Shown here: one piece after another, positions 6,019 to 7,378 of the stretch
Layout: each line of letters begins with the position of its first letter
Numbering within the stretch: position 1 is the stretch's first letter
Source: Hyphomicrobiales bacterium
GTDB lineage: Bacteria; Pseudomonadota; Alphaproteobacteria; Rhizobiales; Xanthobacteraceae
DNA length: 7,378 nt
Direction of reading: 5' to 3'
Assembly: GCA_016201085.1 (NCBI GenBank)
Contig: JACQDO010000415.1
Span: forward strand, 1-7,378
Program-made: the position numbers and the translations under genes
Notes under the pieces: generated by a model
The model's input: only the letters and a program-made list of their open reading frames with translations
What the model was told of the DNA's origin: nothing
Database searches by the model: none

Positions 6019-7378
6019 TAGCGATCTCCCCAGCTACGCGACAACTTGATCGCGGTGAGAATTAATCCAGACATCGAATAAGTCTGCGGGAAATTGCCCC
6101 ACAGCTTGCCGGTGACGGGATGTACGTCCTCCGACAACAGTCCATAGCGGTTTCGCAATCCGAGCGCGTCGACGAACATATCGCGGGCCTCGTCACGCCG
6201 GCCGATTTCCCACAATGCATCGATCAACCAGAAGCGGCAAATCAAAAACGCCGTCTCCGGCAAGCCGAAATCGTCGGCCGCCACATACCTCATAACGTTG
6301 AAGTTCCGCCGAAGTTCACGCCCGACCACCTCGACGGTGGAGACAAAACGTGGGTCGTTGGGGGCGAGCAGCCCGAGTTCGGCCAAAAGCAGCACGCTGG
6401 CGTCGAGATCGTCGCCGCCGAAGGCGCCGGTGAATATCTTGAGCTTGGGATTCCAGGCGTGTTGCAAGACCTGCTCGCCGATTCGGCCTGAAACACCGCC
6501 CCAATAATGCGCGCGATCGGCCAGACCGAGATGATGCGCGATTGCCTGCAGCCGCTGCAAACCGGCCCAGCACATCGCCGCCGAATAAGTATGCACGCGC
6601 TTGCGGTCGCGATATTCCCAGATGCCGGCGTCCGGCTCGAGCGCCAGCTTTGCCGCCTGTTCGCCAAGCGGCTCGATCGCATTGAACAGCGTCACATCGC
6701 CCGGCTTCGGCAGACGGCGGTCGAAGAACATCGGCGTCGCCGCCATGATGATGCTGCCATAGACGTCGTGCTGATCCTGATGCACCGCGGCATTGCCGAT
6801 ACGCACCGGCCCGTGGCCGCCATAGCCGGCCAGCGCCGCGGCGGTATGTTCCTCCAGCCGGTCGGTGTGCACGATGCCGTAGAGCGGCCGCAGGCTGCCC
6901 GCCCGGCCTGCCGCGATGCTCAGGATATAGGAGATAAAGTCTTCCATCGTGCGGGTGGCGCCGATGCGATTGAGCGCACGCACCACGAAGAAGGCGTCAC
7001 GCATCCAGCAATAGCGGTAATCCCAGTTCCGCCCGGAGGCGGGCGCTTCCGGAATCGAGGTGGTGAGCGCCGCCACCACCGCGCCGGTCTCCTCGAAATT
7101 GCACAGCTTGAGCGTGATGCCGGCGCGAATGATCTCGTCCTGCCAGTCGGGCGAGAAGGTCAGCCGCCGCACCCATTCCAGCCAGTAATCGCGGGTGCGA
7201 TCGCAGAACTCGCGGCACATGGTTTCGATCGAGCCGATGAACGGTTCGTCGGTGCCGTACACCATGTGCACCGGCCGCGTCAGCACGAAGGAGGCCTCGT
7301 TCTCGACATAGGAGAGCGGCGCGTCGGTGGTGAGCCGCACCGGCACCTCGTCGCGCCAATAGCGGATGTGGTTGCTGC
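6000..7378 (-). CDS. Glycoside hydrolase family 15 protein (glucoamylase/trehalase type), 5'-truncated by window edge
   Basis: The frame is open to the window end, so the GTG at 7346 is probably internal; ten more codons (SNHIRYWRDE) precede it. About 458 residues are visible of a usual 600 or so; part of the N-terminal beta-sandwich domain is missing. The rest is the (alpha/alpha)6 barrel. Numbering from 7346: NWDYRYCWMRDA at 107-118 (substrate pocket), PVRIGNAAVHQDQHDVYG at 180-197, GIWEYRD at 241-247 with the likely general acid E244, and LPETAFLICRFWLIDAL at 362-378 with the likely general base E364. Both catalytic Glu are present, so activity is expected. GH15 covers glucoamylase, glucodextranase and trehalase; sequence alone does not say which. 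Coupling to otsA makes a trehalose or alpha-glucan turnover role plausible. No signal peptide can be judged because the N-terminus is outside the window. Confidence 0.95.
   Translation of the reverse strand, partial: SNHIRYWRDEVPVRLTTDAPLSYVENEASFVLTRPVHMVYGTDEPFIGSIETMCREFCDRTRDYWLEWVRRLTFSPDWQDEIIRAGITLKLCNFEETGAVVAALTTSIPEAPASGRNWDYRYCWMRDAFFVVRALNRIGATRTMEDFISYILSIAAGRAGSLRPLYGIVHTDRLEEHTAAALAGYGGHGPVRIGNAAVHQDQHDVYGSIIMAATPMFFDRRLPKPGDVTLFNAIEPLGEQAAKLALEPDAGIWEYRDRKRVHTYSAAMCWAGLQRLQAIAHHLGLADRAHYWGGVSGRIGEQVLQHAWNPKLKIFTGAFGGDDLDASVLLLAELGLLAPNDPRFVSTVEVVGRELRRNFNVMRYVAADDFGLPETAFLICRFWLIDALWEIGRRDEARDMFVDALGLRNRYGLLSEDVHPVTGKLWGNFPQTYSMSGLILTAIKLSRSWGDRYWRDSS
6016..6031 (-). promoter_or_regulatory. 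Start region of otsA: strong ribosome-binding site and TTG start inside the GH15 gene
   Basis: GGGGAG at 6031-6026 is followed by seven bases and TTG (6018-6016). Both lie within the last codons of the GH15 frame, which ends TAG at 6002-6000. The arrangement suggests that ribosomes finishing the hydrolase re-initiate on otsA. Confidence 0.8.

Noticed and set aside
7344..7346. GTG at 7346 as the true start of the GH15 gene
   Set aside because: The frame stays open to the window edge and the N-terminal domain would be missing, so the gene almost certainly begins beyond 7378.

Overview
The window looks like chromosomal DNA of a high-GC alphaproteobacterium, most likely Hyphomicrobiales/Bradyrhizobiaceae-like. 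This rests on the style of the ThrS, OtsA and GH15 proteins, roughly 62-67% GC in the lines I counted, and FNR/FixK-type operators. The genus is an inference; no marker here settles it.

Layout. Positions 1-1428 (+) hold the last three quarters of thrS. Facing it on the minus strand is a small bactofilin gene (1505-1906), preceded by a low-GC non-coding stretch. At 2105-2152, just beyond that stretch, lies a short second, diverged copy of the thrS 3' end. It is in frame, keeps its own stop codon, and is followed at once by a strong hairpin. The bactofilin segment therefore appears to have been inserted between thrS and its ancestral 3' end and terminator.

Positions 2197-4521 (all minus strand) carry a set of exported redox proteins. 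In transcription order these are a small monoheme cytochrome c, an alpha-acetolactate decarboxylase-like protein broken by an internal deletion and frameshift, and a five-heme cytochrome c with EF-hand-like loops. Each of the three is preceded by an FNR/FixK-like dyad. In two cases a -10-like hexamer lies exactly 22 bp downstream, the geometry of a class II FNR promoter. A single strong intrinsic terminator (2146-2182) closes the run. The picture is an oxygen-responsive periplasmic electron-transfer module.

Positions 4603-7378 (minus strand) carry a trehalose pair: a GH15 glucoamylase/trehalase-type hydrolase, cut by the window end, whose 3' end overlaps the TTG start of otsA (trehalose-6-phosphate synthase) by 19 bp. 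This suggests translational coupling of a hydrolase and a synthase.

The most interesting signals are the ghost thrS end flanking the bactofilin gene, the matched FNR/FixK promoters over the cytochrome module, and the broken decarboxylase inside that module. No tRNA, rRNA, CRISPR array or transposase was seen.
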